64,000 bases of DNA, taken from the NCBI RefSeq assembly GCF_000725495.1, contig NZ_JNZD01000003.1:329557-393556 (forward strand), written 5' to 3'. This stretch comes from Streptomyces aureus. Its GTDB lineage: Bacteria; Actinomycetota; Actinomycetes; Streptomycetales; Streptomycetaceae. Below, in pieces: positions 15,841 through 24,908 of the stretch. The notes beneath the pieces were generated by a model, which made no database searches, had not been told where the DNA came from, and saw only the letters and a program-made list of their open reading frames with translations. A program made the position numbers and the translations under genes. Within the stretch, counting starts at the first letter, position 1, and each line of letters starts with the position of its first letter.

Positions 15841-16905
15841 GTGTCCGTGCACCGTGTCGGTCTGGTCGTCCACCAGGGGCGGACGGCGGCCGTAGATGTC
15901 GCCCGCGCCGTCCACGGCTGGTGCGACGCGCGGGGCATCCGGTGCACCGAGATCGACGTCTGGGCCGGTGACCAGGGCCGTCGCGGCGGGCGCGCGGAGG
16001 CGGAGGCGGCCGGGAACCCGGACCTCGTCGTCACCCTCGGCGGCGACGGCACGTTCCTGCGCGGCGCCCGGATCGCGGTCAAAAGTGGCGCCGACGTGCT
16101 CGGCGTCGACCTCGGCAAGGTCGGATTCCTGACCGAGGTCCCGGCGGCCGACGTCACCCGTGCGCTGCAGGCGGTCCACGACGGGAAGGCCACCGTCGAG
16201 GAACGGATGACCCTGACCATGCGCGCCAACCGGGCCCTGGAGATCCCCGGGGAGATCGAGGCCGTGCTCTGCTACGGACGGGGTCCCGCGCTCCCGCCGC
16301 CGCGGGTCAGAGCGGAGACGGAAGAGGGAGACGGCTGGGGAGTGGCGCTGGACGTCACGGCCCTGAACGACGTCGTCCTGGAGAAACTGGCCCGGGACCA
16401 CCAGGTCAGCGTCGGGGTCTACTGCGCCGGACGGCGGCTCGCCGCCTACTCGGCGGACGCCTTCGCCGTGGCCACCCCCACCGGTTCGACCGCCTACAGT
16501 TTCGCCGCGGGCGGCCCCGTGCTCTCCCCGCACATGGACGCGGTCGTCTTCACCCCGATCGCGCCGCACATGACGTTCGACCGCAGCGTGGTCGCAGCGC
16601 CGGACGAGCCCGTGGCCCTGCGGGTGCTGCCCCACTCGGGCCAGGCCGCCGTCAGCATCGACGGCCAGCTGCGAGGGGTGCTCGGCCCCGGCGACTGGAT
16701 CGGGGTGTTCCGGGCCCCGCAGCGCGTTCGCCTCGTCCGGCTGCGCCCCACCGACTTCTACGGCCGTCTGCGCGACCGCTTCCGCCTCACCGACGCACCG
16801 GCCACGGCGGCCGACGACGAACCCGCCCCGTTCTTCCGCCCCGACACCCCCGTACCGCCGGACCTGGCCGAACTGCGCCTGCCGCCTCCGTCGGCGGCGC
16901 GGTGA
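15841..16905 (+). CDS. NAD kinase
   Basis: A 354-residue ATP-NAD kinase, phosphorylating NAD+ to NADP+ in the cytoplasm. Motif VVTLGGDGTFLRGAR carries the conserved GGDG near residue 67. ALNDVVLEK provides the NE/D motif and VATPTGSTAYSFAAGGPV the Gly-rich loop; a C-terminal VSIDGQ is also present. GTG 15841 was chosen because GGAGG lies 6-10 bases upstream and the chain then begins with the standard HRVGLVVHQGR strand. The C-terminal ~50 residues extend past the usual core. It is separate from any recN or hemolysin-like gene, so it is probably a second, non-housekeeping NAD kinase. Confidence 0.93.
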   Translation: MSVHRVGLVVHQGRTAAVDVARAVHGWCDARGIRCTEIDVWAGDQGRRGGRAEAEAAGNPDLVVTLGGDGTFLRGARIAVKSGADVLGVDLGKVGFLTEVPAADVTRALQAVHDGKATVEERMTLTMRANRALEIPGEIEAVLCYGRGPALPPPRVRAETEEGDGWGVALDVTALNDVVLEKLARDHQVSVGVYCAGRRLAAYSADAFAVATPTGSTAYSFAAGGPVLSPHMDAVVFTPIAPHMTFDRSVVAAPDEPVALRVLPHSGQAAVSIDGQLRGVLGPGDWIGVFRAPQRVRLVRLRPTDFYGRLRDRFRLTDAPATAADDEPAPFFRPDTPVPPDLAELRLPPPSAAR

Positions 16906-17030
16906 CCCGGGCGCCGTCCGGTCCTGAGGGAAAGTGGCGAGGGGCTGTCGATCCGGGCGCGTCCCGTTCGACGTACGGGTGAGAGCACGACATCACGGAG
17001 CACGACACCACGGACCCCAGGAGCACGGTC

Positions 17031-17660
17031 ATGCCCAAGCTGCGCGTACACAACATCACCGTTTCGGTCGACGGTTACGCCGCCGGTCCCCGCCAGAGCC
17101 TGGAGCAGCCGCTCGGCGAGGGGTTCGGGGACATGCACGAGTGGATGTTCGCGGCGATGCGCGACCTGGCCGACGGCAAGGGGGGAGTCGACGCCGAGTA
17201 CGTGGAGCGCAGCAAGGACAACATCGGCGCCACCATCATGGGCCGCAACATGTTCGGGCCGTGGCGCGGGCCCTGGGAGGACGAGTCGTGGACGGGCTGG
17301 TGGGGTTCCAACCCGCCGTTCCACAACGACGTGTTCGTGCACACGCACCACCTGCGGCCCTCGGTCGTGATGGAGGGCGGGACGACCTTCCACTTCACCG
17401 ACGAACCCGTGGAGACGGTCCTCGCCCGTGCCGTCGAGGCGGCGGCGGGCCAGGACGTCCAGCTCTCGGGCGGAGCGTCCACCGTCCAGCAGTACCTGCG
17501 CGCGGGACTCGTCGACGAGATGCACATCGCCGTGGTCCCGCAGCTGCTGGGCCGGGGAGAGCGACTGTTCGACGACCTCGGGGACGGGATCGACGGCTAC
17601 CGGGTGGTCGACCTGGTCGGATCACCGACCGCGGCGCACGCCCGGCTGGTCCGCCGCTGA
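17031..17660 (+). CDS. RibD C-terminal/dihydrofolate-reductase-like protein
   Basis: A 209-residue protein of the RibD_C/DHFR fold, like YyaP/YwjB. It has an N-terminal strand HNITVSVDGYAAGP, ATIMGRNMFGP, and a nucleotide-binding loop VQLSGGASTVQQYLRAGLVDE. Members bind NADPH and presumably reduce a pterin- or pyrimidine-like substrate; physiological roles are mostly unknown. AGGAG lies 5-9 bases before the ATG. It stands alone and converges on a HAD hydrolase across a repeat-filled spacer. Confidence 0.9.
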   Translation: MPKLRVHNITVSVDGYAAGPRQSLEQPLGEGFGDMHEWMFAAMRDLADGKGGVDAEYVERSKDNIGATIMGRNMFGPWRGPWEDESWTGWWGSNPPFHNDVFVHTHHLRPSVVMEGGTTFHFTDEPVETVLARAVEAAAGQDVQLSGGASTVQQYLRAGLVDEMHIAVVPQLLGRGERLFDDLGDGIDGYRVVDLVGSPTAAHARLVRR

Positions 17661-17686
17661 CCGGCGCAATGGTCCCAGCGGCCACG

Positions 17687-17776
17687 CCGGTCAGCGCGGT
17701 GCTTCCAGGGTCTGCGCCGGTCAGCGCCGCGCTCCCAATGCCTGCGTCGATCCGCGCCGTGCTCCCGACGCCTCCG
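17687..17776. repeat. 30-bp imperfect tandem repeat, three copies
   Basis: Units begin at 17687, 17717 and 17747 (CCGGTCAGCGC-like starts, with GTGCTTCC or GCGCTCCC-like centres), plus a partial unit before them. They fill the spacer between two convergent genes and carry no gene of their own. Confidence 0.75.
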
Positions 17777-17804
17777 CGCGTCGCGGCTCAGGAACGTTGC
17801 CGGC

Positions 17805-18500
17805 TCAGGAACGCGTGCCCCGGTCGGCCAGCCAGTCGTACGCCGCCCGTGCCGTGAAGGCGGCCTGACCACCCCGTACGAGCAGGCCGGCCCGTGCGAA
17901 GGCCGGATCGTCGGCCTGCTCGGCGATGTAGGGGACGGCGACACAGCGCATCCCGGCCGCGTGTGCCGCGGCCGCGCCCGGAGCGGCGTCCTCCAGGACC
18001 ACGCAGTCCGCCGGGGCGGCGCCCAGTCGGCGCGCCGCCTCGAGGAACACGTCGGGGGCGGGCTTGCCGCGCTCCACCTCGTCGGCCGACACCGCGGTCG
18101 TGATCCGCGAGGCCAGACCCGTGCCGGTCAGGATGGCTTCGATGGCCTCGGCCGAGGAACCGGAGGCCACCGCCATCGGGACGCCGGCCGCGGCCAGCAG
18201 CTCCACGAAGGCCCGCATCTGCGGGTACACCGGAGTGGAGGCGCGGGCCAGTTCCAGATAGCGGCGGTTCGTCTCGGCGAGGAGCGCTTCGAGCGGGGCC
18301 GTCAGACCGTAGCGCTCCTTCCAGAGCGCGATCGTCTCGCGGGTGCCGATGCCGACGTACCGCTCGTGCTCGGCCCAGGTGAAGCCGGTGACACCGTGCT
18401 CGGCGAGGGTCAGGCGTCCGGCTTCGAAGTAGTTCGGTTCGCTGTCCACAAGCGTTCCGTCGAGATCGAAGATGACGGAGATGCCGTCGATGGTGCTCAT
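17805..18500 (-). CDS. HAD hydrolase, beta-phosphoglucomutase-like
   Basis: A 231-residue HAD phosphatase/mutase. Motif I is IFDLDGTLVDSEP, with the nucleophile Asp near residue 11 and the general acid Asp two residues later. Motif II is VASGSS, motif III sits in RGKPAPDVF, and motif IV is VLEDAAPG. The helical C1 cap lies between motifs I and II, as in beta-phosphoglucomutase and GS1-like nucleotide phosphatases. ATG 18500 was chosen because the chain then starts normally, although the ribosome site is weak. A 25-bp repeat array lies just upstream of the start. Confidence 0.88.
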   Translation of the reverse strand: MSTIDGISVIFDLDGTLVDSEPNYFEAGRLTLAEHGVTGFTWAEHERYVGIGTRETIALWKERYGLTAPLEALLAETNRRYLELARASTPVYPQMRAFVELLAAAGVPMAVASGSSAEAIEAILTGTGLASRITTAVSADEVERGKPAPDVFLEAARRLGAAPADCVVLEDAAPGAAAAHAAGMRCVAVPYIAEQADDPAFARAGLLVRGGQAAFTARAAYDWLADRGTRS

Positions 18501-18544
18501 GCGGTCAAGAATGCCCAGGAGCGATCCGTACCCGGGCGATGTCC

Positions 18545-18668
18545 GGGGGTGAACCACTCGCGGGGGCTCGGGGTGAACCACTTGCGGCGGGTTCAGGGTG
18601 AACCACCTGCGGTGGGCTCGGAGCGAGCGACCCGCGGTGGGCTCGGGGTGAATCCTCCAGCGGCGGGC
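18545..18668. repeat. About 25-bp tandem repeat, five imperfect copies
   Basis: A GGGTGAACCAC-type start recurs at a spacing of 24-25 bases through this spacer, between the HAD start and the stop of the Lrp-type regulator. Copies four and five are diverged. The period is not a multiple of three, which argues against a coding origin. Confidence 0.75.
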
Positions 18669-19145
18669 TCAGCCCTGCGCCGCCCGTCCGATCGACTCCA
18701 CCAGCGGCAGCAGCCGGTGCGGGACCCGCTCGCGCAGCGCCACCTCGGTCCGGGTGCGGACCACGCCCGGCAGGCTGATCAGCGCCTGGATCACATCCTC
18801 CAGATGGGCGTTGTCCCGCGCCGCGACCCGGGTGATCAGATCGCCGCCTCCGGTGATCGAGAACGCCTCGATGATCTCCGGCACGGCGGCCAGCGCGTCG
18901 CCCACGTCGTCCAGATGGCCCTGGGTGACCTCGATGTGCACGAAGGCGAGCACGGGATGGCCGAGAGCGGCCGGCGACAGCGAGGGACCCGTCCCGGTGA
19001 TCACCCCGTCCCGCTCCAGCCGGTCCAGACGGGCCTGGAGCGTTCCGCGCGCGACGCCGAGGATGCGGGCGTATTCACGGACGCTCGTACGCGGCTGCTC
19101 CAGGAGCAAACGCAGGATGCGGGTGTCGAGCTCGTCCACAGGCAT
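18669..19145 (-). CDS. Lrp/AsnC family transcriptional regulator
   Basis: A 158-residue feast/famine regulator. An N-terminal helix-turn-helix (TSVREYARILGVARGTLQARLDRLE) is followed by an RAM/AsnC ligand-binding domain (VLAFVHIEVTQG, VTRV-type strands, GVVRTRTEVAL). These proteins assemble into octamers and respond to amino acids or related small molecules. ATG 19145 is preceded by GAGGAGG. It is divergent from a FUSC membrane protein across 232 bases, which suggests that gene is its target; this is inference from layout. Confidence 0.9.
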   Translation of the reverse strand: MPVDELDTRILRLLLEQPRTSVREYARILGVARGTLQARLDRLERDGVITGTGPSLSPAALGHPVLAFVHIEVTQGHLDDVGDALAAVPEIIEAFSITGGGDLITRVAARDNAHLEDVIQALISLPGVVRTRTEVALRERVPHRLLPLVESIGRAAQG

Positions 19146-19377
19146 GGTCCGTTGGCCTCCTCGCGGCCGAAAATGTTCTTCTTCGACTGTACCAATGGCA
19201 CAGCCCTCAACGCGCCGGTTGAGCCACTTATGGACGGCCGCGTACCTTGTCCGTATCGATGGCGCTGCGCAGCGCCGGACGGCAAGGACGCCGTACCGGA
19301 CCCGCAGCGCCTTTCGCATGTGCGCCTGCGCATGCCGGAATCCGTGTTGATCGCGAAGTGGGGGCGGGCTGCCGACG

Positions 19378-20886
19378 GTGAAGAAGATGTTCATGGCGCC
19401 GGATCCGGGACTGTTCCGGCTTCGGGTCTCGCTGCGGGCGGTGGCCGGGATCGGCCTCGCGGTCGCCCTGTGCCAGATGACCGGACTCTCGCTCCCCGCC
19501 TCGATCGCCGGAGGGCTCGCGGCGCTCCTCGCGCTGTTCACGGTCGGCGACCCGACCGTGCGCGGCCAGGCCGGCACCACCGCGCTGCTCCCCGTGGCCG
19601 GCGTCCCGGTCCTCGCGGCCGCGACCTCCCTGCACGGGGCGCCGCTGCTGCGGGACGCGACCTGGCTCGCCGTGGTCTTCGCCGGGGTGTGGGCCCGTCG
19701 CTTCGGCCCGCGCGGGCAGGCGCTCGGCATCTTCGCGTTCATGATGTTCTTCACGACCCAGTTCCTGCACGCCGTGCCCGGTCAGCTTCCGCAGCTGTAC
19801 GCCGCCGTCGCGCTGTCGCTGGCGGCCTCCTCGGCGGTGCGGTTCGGCGCCTGGTGCATCGAGCGGCGCAGCCCGCTGCCCGCCGCGCCGCTTCCCCTCG
19901 AGGGGCGCGGGCTGGACCGTCCGGCCACCCGGCAGGCCTTCCAGGCGACCGCGGCCTGCGCCTTCGCGCTCGCCGCGGGGCAACTGCTCTCGCACGACCG
20001 CTGGTACTGGGCCGTCGGCACCGCGTGGTGGATCTTCGTCAACACGGCCTCGCGCGGCGAGACGCTCGTCCGCGGCTTCCGGCGGGTCGTCGGCACGCTC
20101 ACCGGCATCGTGGCCGGGCTCCTGATCGCCGTCCCGCTGCACGGCGCGCCCGCGCCCACCGCCGTCCTCGTCGCGGTGAGCGTCTTCGGGATCTTCTACA
20201 CGGCGGCTCCCTCGTACAGCTGGATGATGTTCTTCGTCACCGTCATGGCAGGCCTGCTCTACGGGCTGCTGGGCGTGCTGCACCCGGGGCTGCTGGTCCT
20301 CCGGCTCGCCGAGACCGGCGTCGGCGCGCTCGGCGCCGCGCTCGCGGTCGCCCTCGTCCTGCCGATCACCACGCACACGGTCACCGACCGATGGATCGAG
20401 CGCGCCCTGCACGCCGTGCACGGCTGCACCTCGGCGGCGGCCCGGCGGCTCGCCGGCGACGAAGAGGCCGACCCCGCGCCGCTCGCCGGCGAACTCGAAG
20501 CGCTCCTCGGCCGTGTGCGCATGGCGCTCGCGCCCCTCGTGCATCCGCTCAACCCGATGCGGCAGCGCAAGGAGCGGGCCCGCGCGATCCTGGTCCTGCT
20601 GGACGACTGCGCCCGCGAGGTGCGGGGCCTGGTCGTGGTCGCCGCGGACCGGGACGCCTCGCACGACGCCCGCCTCACGGCGGCCTGCCGGCGGGTCGAG
20701 ACGGCCATGGAGTCCCTGGTCGGCGCGGTACCGGGCGGCGCCCCGGCGCTCCACCACGCGGTCCCCGGCCATCACCCCGGTGCCGAGCAGGCGCTCGTGC
20801 ACCTGCACGGACTGGAGCGGGCGCTCGTCGACATGGCGACACCGCTGCGCGGTCCGGCACGCGAGTCGCAGCTCGTCGGCGTCTGA
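19378..20886 (+). CDS. FUSC family membrane protein
   Basis: A 502-residue membrane protein of the fusaric-acid-resistance/aromatic acid exporter-like superfamily. Two blocks of hydrophobic helices (about residues 20-160 and 190-335) are joined by a hydrophilic linker, and the last ~150 residues are a cytoplasmic helical tail. The second block holds the conserved WYWAVGTAWWIFVNT stretch. It probably exports a small organic acid or influences envelope permeability. The start is uncertain: GTG 19378, ATG 19387 and ATG 19393 are all possible, with a GAAGAAG element favouring the later ones. It is divergent from the Lrp-type regulator. A second FUSC gene lies at 60634-62277. Confidence 0.85.
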   Translation: MKKMFMAPDPGLFRLRVSLRAVAGIGLAVALCQMTGLSLPASIAGGLAALLALFTVGDPTVRGQAGTTALLPVAGVPVLAAATSLHGAPLLRDATWLAVVFAGVWARRFGPRGQALGIFAFMMFFTTQFLHAVPGQLPQLYAAVALSLAASSAVRFGAWCIERRSPLPAAPLPLEGRGLDRPATRQAFQATAACAFALAAGQLLSHDRWYWAVGTAWWIFVNTASRGETLVRGFRRVVGTLTGIVAGLLIAVPLHGAPAPTAVLVAVSVFGIFYTAAPSYSWMMFFVTVMAGLLYGLLGVLHPGLLVLRLAETGVGALGAALAVALVLPITTHTVTDRWIERALHAVHGCTSAAARRLAGDEEADPAPLAGELEALLGRVRMALAPLVHPLNPMRQRKERARAILVLLDDCAREVRGLVVVAADRDASHDARLTAACRRVETAMESLVGAVPGGAPALHHAVPGHHPGAEQALVHLHGLERALVDMATPLRGPARESQLVGV

Positions 20887-20916
20887 CGCTCCGACGTCGA
20901 CGCGGCACTGTCTTTC

Positions 20917-20948
20917 GGCCCCTGGGATGCTCCGGCATTCCAGGGGCC
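20917..20948 (+). terminator. Hairpin terminator after the FUSC gene
   Basis: GGCCCCTGG (20917-20925) pairs with CCAGGGGCC (20940-20948), and the inner GATGC/GCATT extends the stem. It is followed by CTTTC, 31 bases after the FUSC stop. Confidence 0.8.
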
Positions 20949-21080
20949 CTTTCGTGCGTCCGGATTCCTACAGGGGTCGGGCCGTCTACAAGATCCACTA
21001 CGGGGTCTGGGTGCCCGTTGGACGGCTTGGGGAGCCCTCGGTGCGGTAGGGGCCGGGCGGGCCGTCCAGCGGCGCGCTAT

Positions 21081-21212
21081 GGCCGTCGTACGGACTCCGG
21101 GTCGAGGCCCGCAGGCCGTCGTACGCACTCCGGGTCGAGGCCCGCCGGTCGCTGTACGGACTCGCAGGGCTGTCCGGCCGGTCGCCGTACGGGCTCGGCG
21201 GGCTGTCCGGCC
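21081..21212. repeat. 33-bp tandem repeat, four copies in two subtypes
   Basis: Units start at 21081, 21114, 21147 and 21180. The first two share CTCCGGGTCGAGGCCCG and the last two share GGGCTGTCCGGCCG; all share a GTCG-TGTACGG-like head. The array lies in the 540-base spacer between the FUSC gene and the lactonase. No gene is recognised in it. Confidence 0.8.
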
Positions 21213-21428
21213 GGACTCGGGCGGAGCGCGCGGTGTGTGCCCGGTCCGCGTGCGGTACGCCCTCGTGGCCCTGGAGTGCTTGTGACACGCCCCCGTCGTC
21301 CCGGTCAGCCGGCGGACCGGGACCCGTTTCGGCTGCTCAGTGCACCGCTCCGCACCTTGGTCTAGACCGCAGCATTCCGGCTGCTACCGTCGCCCCGACG
21401 GTTACGCGGGACCGAGAGGGGAACAGAA

Positions 21429-22475
21429 GTGGCGGACGACGGCGGGCGGCGGCAGCGGGCGTTCATCGGGTCGTTCACGGCGGCGGGAGGCCTCGGCGTC
21501 CTCACCGCCGACGTGGATCCGGACAGCGGGGCGCTGACCGTCCTGAGCGCGGTCGACGACGTGCCCGACCCCTCGTACCTCGCCCTCGCGGACGCGGGCG
21601 ACGTCCTCTACGCGGTCAGCGAGACCGCCGAGGGCGCGGTCGCCGCCTACCGCGTGCACGGCGACCGACCGGAACTGACCGGTCCGCCGACCCCGACCGG
21701 CGGCAGCGGACCCACGCACCTCAGCGTCCTCGACGGGCACGTCCTGACCGCCGACTACGGCTCGGGCAGTGTCAGCGCGGTGGCCGTCCGGCCCGGCGGG
21801 GCGCTGGCGCCCGCCGCCTCCAGCGTGCTCCGGCACACCGGATCCGGTCCGCACGCCCAGCGGCAGCGGGACCCGCACGCCCACCAGGTCCAGCCCGACC
21901 CCACGGGCCGCTGGGCGGTCAGTGTCGACCTCGGCACGGACTCGGTCCGGGTGTGCGCTCTGGACGGCGGCGAGCTCACCCTGCACCGCGAGACCGCCCT
22001 GCGTCCCGGCTCCGGACCGCGCCACCTGGCCTTTCATTCCGGCGGTGAATACGCGTACGTCCTCAACGAACTCGCTCCGACCGTCACCGTCTGCCGCTGG
22101 GACGGCGCCGTGGGCTCGCTGCGGCCCGTGGGCGAGACGTCCGTGCTGTCCGGCGCCCCGGACGGGGACGCCTACCCCTCGGGCATCGTCGTCGCGCCCG
22201 ACGGCCGCTTCGTGTGGACCGCCACGCGGGGCCGGGACACCATCTCCGTGCTCGGCGTCGACGCCGCGGGGGAGGGGCTCACGCTCGTCGGAGAGGTGTC
22301 CTGCGGCGGGGTCTGGCCCCGCGCGCTGACCCTCGATCCCTCGGGTCGCTTCCTGTACGCGGCCAACGAGCGCTCCGGCGACGTGACCTGGTTCAACGTC
22401 GATCCGGACACCGGCGTCCCGCACCGCGCCGGTTCGATCGCGGCGCCGGCGGCGTCCTGCGTGGTCCTCGGCTGA
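21429..22475 (+). CDS. Lactonase-family beta-propeller protein (6-phosphogluconolactonase-like)
   Basis: A 348-residue seven-bladed propeller of the YbhE/lactonase family. Members hydrolyse 6-phosphogluconolactone or other lactones. Repeated blade motifs are visible: FIGSFTAAGGLGV at the start, YLALADAGDVLYAVSE, HQVQPDPTGRWAVSVDLG, GPRHLAFHSGGEYAYVLNE and DPSGRFLYAANE. No signal peptide, so cytoplasmic. GTG 21429 has GAGGGG upstream. Family membership is firm; the natural lactone is not known. Confidence 0.9.
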   Translation: MADDGGRRQRAFIGSFTAAGGLGVLTADVDPDSGALTVLSAVDDVPDPSYLALADAGDVLYAVSETAEGAVAAYRVHGDRPELTGPPTPTGGSGPTHLSVLDGHVLTADYGSGSVSAVAVRPGGALAPAASSVLRHTGSGPHAQRQRDPHAHQVQPDPTGRWAVSVDLGTDSVRVCALDGGELTLHRETALRPGSGPRHLAFHSGGEYAYVLNELAPTVTVCRWDGAVGSLRPVGETSVLSGAPDGDAYPSGIVVAPDGRFVWTATRGRDTISVLGVDAAGEGLTLVGEVSCGGVWPRALTLDPSGRFLYAANERSGDVTWFNVDPDTGVPHRAGSIAAPAASCVVLG

Positions 22476-22624
22476 TCCCGGCGGGCGCACCCGGGTGTCC
22501 GGGTCCCCGCCACGTCCGGCCGCACCTGGGGTGGCCGTGCTTCCGGCCCGTCCGGCCGTACTCGGTGTCCGCGCCCCCGGGGCACGCCGGCCGCCCGTAG
22601 GAGGCGTGCCGGATGGTGTGCCAC

Positions 22625-22687
22625 GCCGTACTCCGCCCTTGGGAAGCCGTACTCCACCCTTGGGAAGCCGTACTCCGCCCATGGGAA
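22625..22687. repeat. 21-bp tandem repeat, three copies
   Basis: GCCGTACTCCGCCCTTGGGA-type units begin at 22625, 22646 and 22667 and run directly into a terminator hairpin. They lie between the convergent lactonase and CbiX-like genes. Confidence 0.85.
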
Positions 22688-22720
22688 AGGGCCCCTCCTG
22701 ATTCAGGAGCGGGCCCTTTC
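22685..22720. terminator. Strong bidirectional terminator hairpin
   Basis: GAAAGGGCCC (22685-22694) pairs with GGGCCCTTTC (22711-22720); inside it CTCCTG pairs with CAGGAG, with one bulged C. T/A-rich ends on both sides suit termination of both convergent genes. Confidence 0.88.
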
Positions 22721-22760
22721 GACGTGCGGGCGGTACGGGTGGTGCGGGTGAGGCGGCCGA

Positions 22761-23681
22761 CTAGAAGGCCGGCGCTCCCTGGTTCTGCGGCGGGGCGATA
22801 CCCAGCGCCGACGTGTACTGGGAGAGCGCGAGCTTGCCGATCGCCGGGTACGGGCCGAGCGCCTCGGCGGCGCTGCAGCCGGCCTCCTTGGCAGCGGCCT
22901 CGAGGAGGCCCGCGTCGAGCTCCGGACCGATCAGGTACGGGGCGAGCGCGAGCTGCTGCGAACCGGAGTCGCGCAGCTGCTCGGCGATGGCCGCGATGGA
23001 GCCCTCCTCGTCGAGAGCCGCCGCCATGACCGGCACGGCGAGCCGCGCGGCCAGCAGCATGCCGGTGATGCCGGCAGCCTGCACCGCGTCCTCGCCGCCG
23101 ACGGTGGCGAGCACGATGCCGTCCGCGGCGGTCGCCACGGTGAACAGGCGGGCGCGGTCGGCGCGGGCCAGACCGGCCTCGGAGAGGCGCACGTGCAGCG
23201 CCTCGGCGAGCAGCGGGTGCGGGCCGAGGACGTCGGTCAGTTCGGCCGCGACGCGGCTCTCCATGACCGCCTGGCGGATCCGGCGGAGCAGGGCGTTGTC
23301 CGGGCCGGCGAGCAGCGGGACAACGATGCCGACGGGGCCGTCGGGCTCGGAGACGTCGGAGCCGGCGGCGCGGGCCTGCTCGAAGCGCGCGGTGCGCTCC
23401 TCGGCGGCGTGGGACAGCACGGACTGCAGGGTGGGGAACTCGTCGTCCCCGTCCACGTAACCGATGCGGGCATCGAGGCCGGGGAGCTCGGAGCGGGCGA
23501 TGCTCACGACCTCTTCGGCGAGGCTGCGCGTGGCGGCGCTGGGGGTGCCCGGCACCGCGAGGACGAGCGCGGGCGCGCCCTCAGGAGCCGCCAGAGGTTC
23601 CGGACGGCGGTGCCGCCCGGCTTGGCGGGGTCGCGGCATTCGTACTGGCAGGCCGGACGCGGGCCCAGTGGGGGAGCTCAT
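22761..23681 (-). CDS. CbiX/sirohydrochlorin chelatase-like protein
   Basis: A 306-residue protein with the two-lobed CbiX-like fold. The N-terminal lobe begins ALVLAVPGTPS, followed by GPVGIVVPLLAG; the C-terminal lobe has DGIVLATVGGEDAVQ, MLLAARLAVPVMAA and LALAPYLIGPELDAGLL. True class II chelatases insert Co2+ or Fe2+ into sirohydrochlorin using a His in a GHGSR-like loop. Here that loop reads PGTPS and has no His, so catalytic activity is doubtful even though the family assignment seems sound. A basic, proline-rich N-terminal ~35 residues (RPRQAGRHRRPEP) is extra. The start ATG 23681 is a fair choice. Confidence 0.75.
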   Translation of the reverse strand: MSSPTGPASGLPVRMPRPRQAGRHRRPEPLAAPEGAPALVLAVPGTPSAATRSLAEEVVSIARSELPGLDARIGYVDGDDEFPTLQSVLSHAAEERTARFEQARAAGSDVSEPDGPVGIVVPLLAGPDNALLRRIRQAVMESRVAAELTDVLGPHPLLAEALHVRLSEAGLARADRARLFTVATAADGIVLATVGGEDAVQAAGITGMLLAARLAVPVMAAALDEEGSIAAIAEQLRDSGSQQLALAPYLIGPELDAGLLEAAAKEAGCSAAEALGPYPAIGKLALSQYTSALGIAPPQNQGAPAF

Positions 23682-23804
23682 GGCGCCGCATGTTACTGGT
23701 TTCTCGGGTTCCCCTGTTCGGGGAGGGTGCAGGTGAGCGGTATCCGTCCGCTTTTGTCTGATGAGTTACGAGCGGATCAGAAGTGATCGGTACGCGTCGA
23801 CTTG

Positions 23805-24908
23805 TCAGACCTGCGGGGAATTCGGGTCATGAATGTCCCTGTACGGCTTTTCGGCCGCCACGAACAGCATCCGCTCGTCCGGAGGCAGCACGAGCCGGTC
23901 GGCGGCCAGGTCGGCCGCGATCCGCAGGGCGCCGTCGAGCGGGTCGCCCGCGGCCGGTACCCGCCGGGCGTGCGGCAGCCGCCGCGCCAACTCCTCACCG
24001 AGCGGCCCGAGAAGCGCGTCGCCCATGTTGAACACGCCCCCGGTGAGCGCGAGCGAGGGCTCGCCGTCGGCCGGGCACACCGCGGCGGCCGACTCGGCCA
24101 TGTGGCGCGCGGCGGCCCGCAGGATGTCCGCGGCCGCGGGATCGGTGGCGGCGCGGTCGGCGACCTCCGGCGCGAAGGAGGCGAGCAGGGCGGCCCGGTC
24201 GGTGCGCGGGTACAGCAGGCCGGGCAGTCCCGGCACAGGTCCGAACATCTCCTCCGCCCGTGACAGCAGCGCGCCCGAGCCGCCGGGGCGGCCGTCGAAG
24301 GCGCGCAGGGCCGCCTCCAGACCGGCGCGGCCGATCCAGGCTCCGCCGCCGCAGTCGCCGAGCAGGTGACCCCATCCGTCGGCCCTGCGCCAGGACGTGA
24401 GGTCGGTGCCGATCGCGATCATGCCGGTGCCCGCCGCGATCACGGCACCCGACCGGGTGCCCAGGGCGCCCGTGTACGCGGTGACCGCGTCGGCCGCCAG
24501 GGCGAGCCGCCGGACGCCCAGTTCACGCCGCAGCGCAGTCGGGAGCTCGGCGCGCAGTTCGTCGCCCAGGGTGGCCAGGCCCGCCGCCCCCACGGCGACG
24601 GCTCCGAGCCGTTCGGCGCCGGCCTCCGTCATCAACCGCCGCGCCATCGGCAGCAGTTGTTCGAGCAGGTGCGCGGCCGAGATCCCGCCGGGGCCCGTAC
24701 GGACCGGCTCCGTGGAGGTCAGAGGCGCACCCAGCGGGGCCGGGGAAGGAGACGGCGCGGCCCCACCATGTGCGGGGAAGGGGGCGTCGACCGGTGGCGT
24801 GCACGCGGCGAGGGCCACCCGCAGCCCCGAGCCTCCGGAGTCCACGGCCAGCACCAAGGACGGGCCCTGCCCGTCCCGGGGTTCGCCGTGCACGCCGTCG
24901 GGGGTCAC
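23805..24908 (-). CDS. N-acetylglucosamine kinase-like ATPase (BadF/BadG family)
   Basis: A 367-residue sugar kinase of the actin-like ATPase fold. The phosphate-1 motif is [16 protein letters not shown] second glycine loop reads [11 protein letters not shown], with [11 protein letters not shown] and a C-terminal adenosine motif [11 protein letters not shown]. Members phosphorylate N-acetylglucosamine or other amino sugars, for example in cell-wall recycling. The start GTG 24908 overlaps the ung stop (GTGA, 4 bases), so the two genes are translationally coupled. A longer frame extends upstream but runs into ung. Confidence 0.87.
   Translation of the reverse strand: MTPDGVHGEPRDGQGPSLVLAVDSGGSGLRVALAACTPPVDAPFPAHGGAAPSPSPAPLGAPLTSTEPVRTGPGGISAAHLLEQLLPMARRLMTEAGAERLGAVAVGAAGLATLGDELRAELPTALRRELGVRRLALAADAVTAYTGALGTRSGAVIAAGTGMIAIGTDLTSWRRADGWGHLLGDCGGGAWIGRAGLEAALRAFDGRPGGSGALLSRAEEMFGPVPGLPGLLYPRTDRAALLASFAPEVADRAATDPAAADILRAAARHMAESAAAVCPADGEPSLALTGGVFNMGDALLGPLGEELARRLPHARRVPAAGDPLDGALRIAADLAADRLVLPPDERMLFVAAEKPYRDIHDPNSPQV

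Noticed and set aside
17961..21365. A 1134-codon open frame on the plus strand
   Set aside because: It runs antisense to the HAD and Lrp-type genes and out of frame with FUSC; composition is Arg/Gly/Pro-rich with no domain. It is a GC-bias shadow.
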